Of a stretch of DNA of 64,000 nt, positions 55,654 to 63,546 are shown piece by piece; within the stretch, counting starts at the first letter, position 1, and each line of letters opens with the position of its first letter. The stretch comes from Amycolatopsis acidicola (lineage in GTDB: Bacteria; Actinomycetota; Actinomycetes; Mycobacteriales; Pseudonocardiaceae), in assembly GCF_007713735.2 (NCBI RefSeq), contig NZ_VMNW02000008.1:1-64000 (forward strand), given 5' to 3'. A program made the position numbers and the translations under genes. The notes under the pieces are model-generated. The model did no database searches. It was not told the origin of the DNA and saw only the letters and a list, made by a program, of their open reading frames with translations.

Positions 55654-56113
55654 GTTAGGCGTTCGTGGTGCGAGGTTCGGGGCGTGACACGCGTGGTGTG
55701 CCCGTCCGCGCACACGGGCGGCACACACCGTTCGACCTGCGACGCTCGACGTGCCCACTGCACGCTCGTTGTCTTGGCGCGTCTGCTGATTTCGGCTCGA
55801 TCGACTCTCCACAAGGTGAACAGCTACCCGCACTGAGGTGGACGGCGACCCGGGCCACGCAAGAGCGCGACGACATGGCCGTAGTCGCGGAAGGCGGCGT
55901 TCTCGCCTCGATGGGCGTTCAGCGCCAAGGCGTGGGAACGGGACAGCGCAGTCACTGTCGTGGTTGGATGCCCCGAGCATGCGCACACGACAGGAAAGTC
56001 AGCCCAAGGACCCGCTCGATCAGCTGCTGCTGATCGCGCAGCGCCGCGACCAGCCTGCCGACGAGGTCGACGATTCGCCGGCGGCCGACCTCCTGACAAC
56101 TGGGAGTGCGACG
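55654..56113. other. Gene-free stretch between integrase remnant and esterase
   Basis: About 460 bases. Several short overlapping frames exist on both strands, but none has a ribosome site or a recognisable product. It may contain further decayed recombinase sequence. I could not identify an attachment site. Confidence 0.4.
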
Positions 56114-57481
56114 TTAGCTTCCGTCGTTCACCGAGGGGAAGAAGGCGACGTGGGTGAGGAAGTCTCGAAGGAGGATGCGCCACAGGTACCACTCGTGTCC
56201 GCCGTGGGTGAAGTCCGGCGTGACGGCCGCGCCGATGGAGGTAAGCGTGTTGATCATCTGCGGTGAGTAGGGGTGCAGGAACTCCTCCCAGCCTGAACCG
56301 ACGAACACGCCGCGGACGCGTTGGATGGCGGCGACCTGCTGTGCTGTCAGCGCGGACGCCGTCGGGACGGCGAAGCTCGGGCCGCGGCTGAAGGATCCGT
56401 AGTAGGCGAACTCGTCGGTGTGGTTGAACAGCAAGGAGTTCGCGATCCCCGATCCCTGCGAGAGGCCGGCCATCGCGCGGTCGGACGGCGACGTCGAGAC
56501 ATGGTAATGCGACTCAATGTAGGGGACGACCGTGCTGATCAGGTTCTGATCGTACGGTTCCTGATTGTAGGTGCCATCGGTGTTCGTGCCGGGGAGCTGA
56601 GTGCCGTCGGGCATGACGACGACCATTGGTTGGATCTGGCCCGTCGCGATGAGGTTGTCGAGGATGTTCGCGGCGTCGCCGGAAGTGCTCCAGGCCAGTT
56701 CATTGTCACCGGCGCCGTGAGCCAGATACAGCGTTGGGTAAGACTGGGCGCGGCGTGAGTCGTAGCCAGGCGGCGTGTAGACGGCAAGGTTGTTCATACC
56801 ATCCGGGGACAGCGACACCGGCGATCGGTAGGAGACATCGGCCAGTGTGCCGTGCGCGACGGGTTGAGCGGCTTCCCACGAATAGTCGATCGTGCCGAAC
56901 CTTGGATCGGAGGGAACAGAGACCTGGCTCTGTTTCCCGGTCGAGCCGATCGTCCTGTCGCCCACCTGGTTCCACGGCGGATTGCTCGGGTCGGACCCTG
57001 CGGTGCACCCGGACTGCGTGGTACCGGCACAGTCGACGTAGAACTGGTAGTTGAACACACCGGACGGCAAGACCGTTGTGTACGACCAAATTCCGTCGCG
57101 CCCCTTGGTCATGTCGATGACCGGCCAGTTCGCACCGTTGTTGTTCGGGCTCTGGATCGGGAAGTCCCCCGGCTTCCACTGTGACGGGAGCAGGCCGGGC
57201 GTGACGATCGTGTTCGTCGTCGTGCTCGACTGGGCTTCGGTGCGAGGATCGGCGAAATACCACTCCCCCTTGAGCTGAACCCGTGTCGCGTTCGGATCCT
57301 TGAAGCGGAACGTCACCTGATAGCCGGTCGGCGCTGTACCCGTGTGCACCACCTCCGGCGCCAGCGACACCCCGCCGGGGTTCGCGGCGGCCGCGGCCGA
57401 TGCCGTCACCCCGAGGACAGCACTGACGACGGCGAACATCGCCAGGCCCAATCGGGCCCTGCCAGGCTTTCTGAATCGCAT
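56114..57481 (-). CDS. Secreted esterase of the enterochelin-esterase/EstD type
   Basis: The 455-residue product starts at ATG 57481, where a twin-basic signal peptide begins (MRFRKPGRARLGLAMF..., cleavage near residue 38); the frame extends further upstream but without a signal. Residues about 50-200 form an E-set/CBM-like domain (YQVTFRFKDPNATRVQLKG). The alpha/beta-hydrolase part has TLYLAHGAGDNELAW, the nucleophile in MAGLSQGSGIAN (Ser near residue 345) and a C-terminal THGGHEWYLWR with the catalytic His. It should hydrolyse an ester outside the cell. The natural substrate is unknown. Confidence 0.88.
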   Translation of the reverse strand: MRFRKPGRARLGLAMFAVVSAVLGVTASAAAAANPGGVSLAPEVVHTGTAPTGYQVTFRFKDPNATRVQLKGEWYFADPRTEAQSSTTTNTIVTPGLLPSQWKPGDFPIQSPNNNGANWPVIDMTKGRDGIWSYTTVLPSGVFNYQFYVDCAGTTQSGCTAGSDPSNPPWNQVGDRTIGSTGKQSQVSVPSDPRFGTIDYSWEAAQPVAHGTLADVSYRSPVSLSPDGMNNLAVYTPPGYDSRRAQSYPTLYLAHGAGDNELAWSTSGDAANILDNLIATGQIQPMVVVMPDGTQLPGTNTDGTYNQEPYDQNLISTVVPYIESHYHVSTSPSDRAMAGLSQGSGIANSLLFNHTDEFAYYGSFSRGPSFAVPTASALTAQQVAAIQRVRGVFVGSGWEEFLHPYSPQMINTLTSIGAAVTPDFTHGGHEWYLWRILLRDFLTHVAFFPSVNDGS

Positions 57482-57763
57482 GTTCGACAACCTCGATTCT
57501 CCGGTGTTCCACTTTGAACTGCGGGAAAATCCTTGCCAGGCAACCGTTCGCACGGCTGCCCCGAGCCTGAGATCCAGGCCGCTCGTAGTCTTTTAGGTAA
57601 CCACACGGAAGTAGACCGTCGCAAGACCTTCCGCCCGGAGAGCGGCTTTTCCGAAATCCCAGCAGCTTGCTATTAGTCCATTAAGGACAGACATTCACTT
57701 GCGGCCGAAGTGACCGAATGAGCTTCAGCCCAGGAAACACAGAACCCGTTGTCCCATCGACCA

Positions 57764-58420
57764 TCAATTGGTCTCGACCCGGCGTTCTGCGTTGAGCGAA
57801 ATCAGCGTCCGACGCACCTGGCTCAGGTGCTCGCGCATGAGCTTTTCCGCTTTTTCGGCATCCTTGGCACAGATGGCCTCGACAATCGCCAGGTGCTGTT
57901 CGAGGCCACTGACCGGGCGCCCCGGGGACAGGGCCATGCGGAACTGCTCTCGAACCATCGGGGCGTTGAGCTGTTTAAGCAGTTTCAATGCCGTCGCGTG
58001 GTGGGAGATTTCGCCGAGCCGCCGGTGCAGCTCGTCGGCGAGCTGAGCGTACGTTCCCACGTCCAGGTCTTCCAGGACCGCCTTCCGCATCTTCTCCGCC
58101 AGCTCGCGCAGGCCATGAGCGGCGTCTTCGGTGATCCGTTCCGCCGCTCGGGCAGCGACCAAACCCTCGACCACTTCCCGCAGATCCGTGATCTCGATCG
58201 CCTCTTCGAGGCTGATGGCGCGGACCCGCGCACCGCGGTTCTGCTGGATCTCGACGAGCCCTTCCCCCGCCAGCTGGAGAAGCGCGTTGTGCACGACGAA
58301 GCGGCTGATCGAGTACTCCTGCGCCAGTTCACCCTCGATCAGACGTTGTTTGGGCGCGTACTCCCCGGTGAAAATGGCTTGACGAATGGCGTCCGTCAGG
58401 TCGGTGGTAGCGTCGCTCAC
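57764..58420 (-). CDS. GntR-family regulator with FCD domain
   Basis: The 218-residue product starts at GTG 58420. The N-terminal winged helix-turn-helix (AIFTGEYAPKQRLIEGELAQ, then SRFVVHNALLQLAGEGLVEI) is typical of FadR/GntR proteins. The C-terminal FCD domain keeps the metal ligands: Asp and His in ADELHRRL, His in EQHLAIVEAI and His in MREHL. It should respond to a small carboxylate or similar ligand. Repeated ATTGC-NN-GCAAT-like palindromes lie in its own promoter and in the intergenic region at 61.9-62.1 kb, so it probably controls both. Confidence 0.9.
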   Translation of the reverse strand: MSDATTDLTDAIRQAIFTGEYAPKQRLIEGELAQEYSISRFVVHNALLQLAGEGLVEIQQNRGARVRAISLEEAIEITDLREVVEGLVAARAAERITEDAAHGLRELAEKMRKAVLEDLDVGTYAQLADELHRRLGEISHHATALKLLKQLNAPMVREQFRMALSPGRPVSGLEQHLAIVEAICAKDAEKAEKLMREHLSQVRRTLISLNAERRVETN

Positions 58421-58481
58421 TCGCTCTCAACCTTTCAACGGCTCACGCAACGAACCGACAGTAGCTGCCACAGGCGACCCG

Positions 58482-58517
58482 ATTGCTAGCAGGAAGCCTG
58501 GTCAAATTGCCAGCGAT
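58482..58517. promoter_or_regulatory. Two GntR-type operator candidates upstream of the regulator gene
   Basis: ATTGCTAGCAGG (58482-58493) and ATTGCCAGCGAT (58506-58517) both fit the palindrome ATTGC-NN-GCAAT with one or two mismatches. Their starts are 24 bases apart, on the same helical face. They lie 60-100 bases before the regulator start, which suggests autoregulation. Confidence 0.6.
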
Positions 58518-58595
58518 ACTATAGCAGTGCGTGTCCGCTGCGAGCATGGTCTGTCACGTCGCACCTCTCCTATCCGGCGGTGAACGGCGACCGGC

Positions 58596-59810
58596 TCACA
58601 TGAAGTTGCGGGTGTGAAGCGCGGAAAGCTCGGCCGCTTCGTCGTCAGGGAATCCGATGGCCGCCAGGCGCCGACGACGCCCGTTGTCCATCTGCCGCTG
58701 AAGGTGCTGGACGGCGTCCCAGCCTCGTCTGATGGCCGCAGGTTCCCAGGACCCGGCGGCCATCAGCACGAGCGCGTCGTAGACATTCTGGTTGAGTCCG
58801 GACGTTTCTTTCAGAGCGTCGTGGCGGCGTTCGACGGCGCCACGAAGCCGACCGAGGAAGGCGCGGTCGCTGCGCACGATGTGTGCCGTGTGCGCGACGC
58901 CGAAGGCGACGTGCCGAGCTTCGTCGCGGGCGGCGAGCCGGCTGACCGACGCGGTGATCGGGTCGGGCGCGTAGTCATGCAGGAACTTCAGCAGGTCGAC
59001 GAAAGTGCCTTCGCCGAGAACCGACAGCAGAAACGAAGCGAGCGTGAAGTCGGCTTCGTTCATCAAGGTCTGCAAGGACGCCCGCCCCTCGACGCCGGAG
59101 CGACCCATCTGGTCCCGGTTGAGCAGCGCGCGCCGCGTGAAGATTTCCACGTGGCGCGCCTCGTCGGCGACCTGTGAGGCGAGGAGCTGCATCACTTCGC
59201 GATAGTGCGGGTGGAGGGACGCCAGCATCTTGGCCGGGATCATCAACGCGGCCTGCTCGTTCTCCACCAGGTAGGTCATGATCTGCACGACCGCGTCCTC
59301 GATGTCGGCGGGGACATCGTTGCCGGGCCGCCAGTCCACCACGGTGTCGGGATTCCATTGGGACGCAGCGGCGCGGGCGTACAGGGCCGGCGCGATGTCA
59401 GCCCACACCAGATCTTTGTCGACCCAGGTCACGTCGAGTTCAGGGCCCCCCTGTTCGACGAGCGCACCGCGGGCGGCAAGGCCCCAGCGGCGATCGGCGT
59501 TCAGGCCGGACAGTCTCGCGGAGCCGGCTCGTTCGGCGCCCATCCACCGCTCATCCACGGCCGAGCCCTTGCGGATCAGCAGCTCGGGCGGGCCGTCGGC
59601 ACCGATCGGCACCCCGCCGGACGAGTCTTCGGTGGCCACCAGCTGGTGGCCCTGGCTACGGCACCAGGCCGCCAGGTGCAGTTCCAATGCGGGATGGCGG
59701 CCACGGACGATGAGTGTCTCGCCCGCCCGCATGGCAGTGAGCTGTCGATCCAGCAGGATGTGGCCACCCGAGTCGATGCCCAGGTCCTCAAGGTCGATAG
59801 CCGGCCGCAT
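58596..59810 (-). CDS. Ferritin-like diiron protein with TusA-like N-terminal domain
   Basis: The 404-residue product starts at ATG 59810, inside the end of the PhnD-like gene. Residues about 15-65 (LDRQLTAMRAGETLIVRGRH, GHQLVATE) follow the TusA/SirA fold pattern but lack its CPxP Cys. The rest is a ferritin-like four-helix protein with ligands in YLVENEQAALM, DEARHVEIF and DEARHVAFG, the ExxH pairs of a diiron site. It may be an oxygenase or hydroxylase acting on a substrate brought by the fused domain. The operon and the nearby selenium genes hint at sulfur or selenium chemistry. No family name is certain. Confidence 0.65.
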   Translation of the reverse strand: MRPAIDLEDLGIDSGGHILLDRQLTAMRAGETLIVRGRHPALELHLAAWCRSQGHQLVATEDSSGGVPIGADGPPELLIRKGSAVDERWMGAERAGSARLSGLNADRRWGLAARGALVEQGGPELDVTWVDKDLVWADIAPALYARAAASQWNPDTVVDWRPGNDVPADIEDAVVQIMTYLVENEQAALMIPAKMLASLHPHYREVMQLLASQVADEARHVEIFTRRALLNRDQMGRSGVEGRASLQTLMNEADFTLASFLLSVLGEGTFVDLLKFLHDYAPDPITASVSRLAARDEARHVAFGVAHTAHIVRSDRAFLGRLRGAVERRHDALKETSGLNQNVYDALVLMAAGSWEPAAIRRGWDAVQHLQRQMDNGRRRRLAAIGFPDDEAAELSALHTRNFM

Positions 59811-60657
59811 GGATCCGCCCGTCCCTATCGTAGAAACCCGTTTCGTCGACGGCCTTTTCCAAAGCGGCGAAGTGGTCGGTGCGCCCGGGAAGCCAGCGGG
59901 TGAGCCCTTCCAGGTCGAGCAGGCCCCTCAGCCGGGGGTCGGAATACGCCATCGCCAGGAAGGCGCCGGACACCGCGTCGGCCGCCGCGGGATCACCCTG
60001 CGGCGCGCCTGCCATGATGCAGTGGTCGTACGGTTGGGTGCTGGTCAGCACCGTCAGCGCGTCACCGGGAACCGTTCCCTCCCGGCTGAACAGCAGCAGG
60101 TTGCTGTCACTCATACAGGCCGCGTCCACCTTGCCTTCGCGCAAGGCGATCGCCGCGTCTCGTTCACCACCGATGTGGTCGCCGTGCAAGCCGACCCCGA
60201 CGTCGAATCGGAGCACGTGGACATCCGATCCGGCATCGGTGCCGGGCTGCAGTCCTGCCGCGCGAAGCAAGGACAACGGCAACAAGGTCGCCTGCGGCGA
60301 GTCAACCGCGCCGACCGCGACGCGGCGGCCGCGCAGGTCGCCAACGGAACCGATTCCACTGCCGGAACGGATCACCACGGCCGACCTCAGATCCCGGTCG
60401 GTGTCGCGCATGAACAACGGCCGGACTGTTCCACCACCGGCCGCCGCCAGACGCCGGGACCGCACCCAGGCCAACGGCGAACACCAGGCCAGGTCGATCC
60501 GCCCGGCCACCAGATCCTCGGATTGGCGTTCGTAGTTCGAGTAGAGGACGTAGTCGGTCTCCAGACCTTCGGCCCGAAGATGCTGGCGGAAACCCTCCCA
60601 GATCGTGACGACCTTCGGGTCGTAGGCCACCGCGCCGATCAGCACCGCGCGGGTCAC
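59788..60657 (-). CDS. PhnD-like periplasmic-type binding protein without signal peptide
   Basis: The 289-residue product starts at GTG 60657, overlapping the upstream stop (GTGA). It has the two-lobe type II binding-protein pattern of PhnD/phosphonate transport proteins: GAVAYDPKVVTIWEGF, DLAWCSPLAWVR, GSVGDLRGRRVAVGAVDSPQ and a C-terminal DPRLRGLLDLEGL. No signal peptide or lipobox is visible, so it is probably cytoplasmic. No ABC transporter genes accompany it. It may sense or hold an intermediate for the two enzymes of the operon. Confidence 0.75.
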   Translation of the reverse strand: MTRAVLIGAVAYDPKVVTIWEGFRQHLRAEGLETDYVLYSNYERQSEDLVAGRIDLAWCSPLAWVRSRRLAAAGGGTVRPLFMRDTDRDLRSAVVIRSGSGIGSVGDLRGRRVAVGAVDSPQATLLPLSLLRAAGLQPGTDAGSDVHVLRFDVGVGLHGDHIGGERDAAIALREGKVDAACMSDSNLLLFSREGTVPGDALTVLTSTQPYDHCIMAGAPQGDPAAADAVSGAFLAMAYSDPRLRGLLDLEGLTRWLPGRTDHFAALEKAVDETGFYDRDGRIHAAGYRP

Positions 60658-61796
60658 GCCGGCCCGCCCAGCAACGGAAGACCGGTCAGCGCACGGCCGA
60701 TGAAGTCGTGCAAGGCGTCAGTGGTCGGCGCCATCACCCGGGCCGCCCGGGAATCCCGGAAACGACGTTCGATGGCCAGCTCCTTGCGGAACGCGGCCCC
60801 ACCGCACGCCGTCATCGCCAGATCCGCGGTCGCGGCAGCCGCTTCATCCGTGGCTGCCTTGGCCTCCAGCACCAGCAACACGGCCTCAGGCCGCCCGCCG
60901 TCCAGTGCGCCGATAGCGGTTTCGAGCAGTGCGCGGGTCCGATCGGTCTCGATCTGCATGCGGGCCAGCCGTGCTCGAGAGGGCAGCTGCTGGGCAAGGG
61001 ACTGGTCCAGATGCTGCAGCCTGGTGCCGGTCAGATGCGTGGTGGTGGCCGTGGTCAGTGCCTCCATCAGTCCCAGGCCCGCCGACGCGTTCAAGATCAG
61101 GAACCACGGCAGCGCCGCTTGCAGTGCCAGGTCCAGGCCGGCTCCATCAGCGCCGAGCAGCTCATGCCGCGGAATCCGGACGTCCTCGGCGGTGACCGGC
61201 CGGGAATCGTTGCCCCGCAGTCCCAGTCCGTCGAATCCACCGGCCACGGCAAGGCCCGGGGTGTCCCGGCGGACGAGCCACAACGACATCGGCCCATCGG
61301 CGGCCAGTGGACGCGAAGACCACACATAACTGGTCGCGTACCCCGCCGAGGTCACCCAGCTCTTCCGCGCGTTCAACACGATCGCGTCTCCGTCTGGCTG
61401 ATCCGCCGCCGGAGTCGCCGTGCTGACCGGTGCCCAGAAATGACTACGCGACCCTGACTCCGAGAACGCCAGCGTCGTCAGGTGCTCGCCCTTGCCGATT
61501 TCCCTCAAGGCCTGCTCATGCCCCACGTGGATCAGCAGGGCGGTGGCCGCGTAGTGCATCGTCACCACCATCGCCGTCGACCCGCATACACCGGCGATAC
61601 GGCGCACGAGCCGCGCGACGTCGGCGGCTCCGCCACCCGACCCGCCGAACTCCACCGGAACGGTCAAAGCCAGCAAGCCTGCGGCGGCAAGGGCGTCGAT
61701 ACCACGCTGGGGGAAGGTCCCGTCGAGATCCAACTTCGCCGCATCCGGCGCGATGATCTCGTCGATGATCGGTTCGAGTTCGTCCAGCGCGTTCAT
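60654..61796 (-). CDS. Acyl-CoA dehydrogenase-like flavoprotein
   Basis: The 380-residue product starts at ATG 61796 with AGAGG a few bases upstream. It has the full acyl-CoA dehydrogenase fold: ALTVPVEFGGSGGGAADVARL, TTLAFSESGSRSHFW and KSWVTSAGYATSYVW. The C-terminal loop reads MAPTTDALHDFIGR where dehydrogenases have the EGTSEIQ-type segment, so the usual catalytic Glu is not evident. This is typical of relatives that act as flavin monooxygenases or desulfurising enzymes (DszC/SfnB-like). It is the first gene of the three-gene minus-strand operon, with candidate operators upstream. Confidence 0.8.
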   Translation of the reverse strand: MNALDELEPIIDEIIAPDAAKLDLDGTFPQRGIDALAAAGLLALTVPVEFGGSGGGAADVARLVRRIAGVCGSTAMVVTMHYAATALLIHVGHEQALREIGKGEHLTTLAFSESGSRSHFWAPVSTATPAADQPDGDAIVLNARKSWVTSAGYATSYVWSSRPLAADGPMSLWLVRRDTPGLAVAGGFDGLGLRGNDSRPVTAEDVRIPRHELLGADGAGLDLALQAALPWFLILNASAGLGLMEALTTATTTHLTGTRLQHLDQSLAQQLPSRARLARMQIETDRTRALLETAIGALDGGRPEAVLLVLEAKAATDEAAAATADLAMTACGGAAFRKELAIERRFRDSRAARVMAPTTDALHDFIGRALTGLPLLGGPA

Positions 61797-61953
61797 AGTC
61801 CTCTTCTCTGAGTCCGTGGGGTTGGACCGAATCGGCAAGCTCCAGGGCGCTCGTGCGCACGTCCCCGGCTCTCGCCGCTCGGCAGGTACCGAGGGGCTCG
61901 GTCCAGGTCCATGCCCGAGGGCTCAGTGCGCCAGTCCGACTACCGCCTCAACG

Positions 61954-62049
61954 ATTGCGAGCAATAATGCCAGCAGTATTGCCGGCAGGCAAGTTCGCGA
62001 CACCCCGATCGAGGTCTCTTGCAGGACTGTCATCCAGATTGCTAGAAAT
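61954..62049. promoter_or_regulatory. Tandem GntR-type operators in the divergent promoter region
   Basis: Three 12-base units follow each other without gap: ATTGCGAGCAAT (61954-61965), AATGCCAGCAGT (61966-61977) and ATTGCCGGCAGG (61978-61989). A fourth, ATTGCTAGAAAT, is at 62038-62049. The first is a perfect ATTGC/GCAAT palindrome. They lie between the minus-strand flavoprotein operon (start 61796) and the plus-strand gene at 62106, and match the sites before the GntR gene. Control of both directions is likely. Confidence 0.65.
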
Positions 62050-62105
62050 ACATACGGTAATCTTGCTTGTGATTGAGCGGGCTCCGCGACAGGAAGGGCG
62101 CTGAC

Positions 62106-62372
62106 ATGGCTGACTCCGGTGAGGACCTCAACAATGCTCTGGCCGGTATGGCCCAGGGGCTCGAAGCCGACGGCTACACACTCGACGCTTCGTGGGTCGG
62201 CGATTCTTCTGTCCGGCTGCAGGTGGGCGCGACCGCCGACGCCTGTGAAGACTGCTTGGTCCCGCAGCACGTCATGAGCCGCATGGCCGCGTCACTGCTG
62301 GGCCAGGCCGGCGTGTCGGTCGAGGAGACCCAGATCGAGGTGGTCTACCCCGACGGCAGCCTTGCCGGCTGA
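62106..62372 (+). CDS. Small CxxC protein upstream of selD
   Basis: The 88-residue product starts at ATG 62106 behind AGGAAGG. It has a single alpha/beta domain with a CEDC motif near residues 47-50 (GATADACEDCLVPQHVM), then a helix and a last strand (TQIEVVYPDG). The pattern resembles NifU C-terminal or thiol-carrier domains, in which CxxC binds a metal or shuttles sulfur. It lies 163 bases before selD and could carry sulfur or selenium, but this is inferred from position. Confidence 0.6.
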   Translation: MADSGEDLNNALAGMAQGLEADGYTLDASWVGDSSVRLQVGATADACEDCLVPQHVMSRMAASLLGQAGVSVEETQIEVVYPDGSLAG

Positions 62373-62535
62373 CCGGACCTTGAGATCGCGGAGGTCTCCA
62401 GCACCAAGTCCACGGCTTGCCGCGGCATCCCCAGGGTGTACGAACGAGCTGGAAACAGCGACCTTCGACCAGATCCGCTACCAGCGTGACGGTTCGCTGA
62501 TGCCCGGCGGTTCGAGGGCTACCCAGGAGACGAGC

Positions 62536-63546
62536 ATGAGTCGCACGATCCCGACGGCACCGATTCGCATGACGCAGTACGCCCATGGCGGTGGCTGCGC
62601 ATGCAAGATCCCGCCAGGCGAGCTGGAACAAGCCGTCGCCGGGCTCGTCGGTGCGAACTTCGGAGAACGCGAACTACTCGTCGGTCTCGACGACGGTGAC
62701 GACGCCGCCGCGGTTCGCCTCGAAGGAGACGCGGCGATAATCGCCACGACCGACTTCTTCACTCCCGTCGTCGACGATCCCTACGACTGGGGCCGGATCG
62801 CCGCGGCGAACGCACTCTCCGATGTGTACGCGATGGGCGGACGGCCCTTGCTCGCGGTGAATCTCGTCGGCTGGCCGCGCGAGACGTTGCCACTGGAACT
62901 GCTCACCGAGGTGTTGCGGGGCGGCGCCGACATCGCCCGTGAGGCCGCGTGCCCGCTCGCGGGCGGGCACAGCATCGACGACCCGGAACCCAAATACGGA
63001 CTGGCCGTCACCGGACTCGGCAGTGCGGATCAGTTGCTTCGCCTGGACGCCGGCCGACCGGGTACTCCGTTGTCGCTGACGAAACCGCTCGGCGTCGGTG
63101 TGCTCAACACCCGGCACAAGGCGACGGGGCAGCGGTTCGCACAGGCCATCGCCACGATGACAACTCTCAACGCCGACGCCGCCGAGCAGGCATTGCTCGC
63201 GGGTTGCAGGTGCGCGACGGACGTGACCGGGTTCGGCCTGCTCGGGCATCTCTACAAAATGGCTCGAGCGAGCGGGGTCACCGCGTGTCTCGATCCGAAG
63301 GCGGTGCCCTACCTCGACGATGCCCGCAAAGCCGCCCTCGACGGCTACGTCAGCGGCGGTACCCGACGCAACCTCGACTGGGTAGCCCCGCATACCCGCT
63401 GGGGTTCCCGCGTGGATGAAGTCGAGATGTTGCTACTCGCCGACGCTCAGACCTCTGGCGGATTGCTGGTGGCCGGAGAGATACCGGGCGCTCCGGTGAT
63501 CGGGGAACTGATCGAGGCCACGGACACGCCGCTGGTTGTGGGTTGA
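62536..63546 (+). CDS. selD: Selenophosphate synthase
   Basis: The 336-residue enzyme makes selenophosphate from selenide and ATP, the selenium donor for selenocysteine and selenouridine. ATG 62536 follows AGGAGA; the longer open frame from 62362 is not supported. The N-terminal active-site loop is YAHGGGCACKIPP: Cys in the catalytic place and Lys conserved, with no in-frame TGA, so this is the Cys form. Further conserved blocks are TTDFFTPVVDDPYDWGRIAA, NALSDVYAMGGRP and AGGHSIDDPEPKYGLAVTG. The stop overlaps the selA start (TGATG). Confidence 0.97.
   Translation: MSRTIPTAPIRMTQYAHGGGCACKIPPGELEQAVAGLVGANFGERELLVGLDDGDDAAAVRLEGDAAIIATTDFFTPVVDDPYDWGRIAAANALSDVYAMGGRPLLAVNLVGWPRETLPLELLTEVLRGGADIAREAACPLAGGHSIDDPEPKYGLAVTGLGSADQLLRLDAGRPGTPLSLTKPLGVGVLNTRHKATGQRFAQAIATMTTLNADAAEQALLAGCRCATDVTGFGLLGHLYKMARASGVTACLDPKAVPYLDDARKAALDGYVSGGTRRNLDWVAPHTRWGSRVDEVEMLLLADAQTSGGLLVAGEIPGAPVIGELIEATDTPLVVG

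Noticed and set aside
62362-62535. Extended N-terminus of SelD
   Set aside because: Strong AGGAGA site before ATG 62536 and normal SelD length from there; the extension is Pro/Arg/Ser-rich without similarity.
62583-62612. Possible selenocysteine TGA in the SelD active site
   Set aside because: The codons read TGC-GCA-TGC-AAG, so the enzyme is a Cys form.
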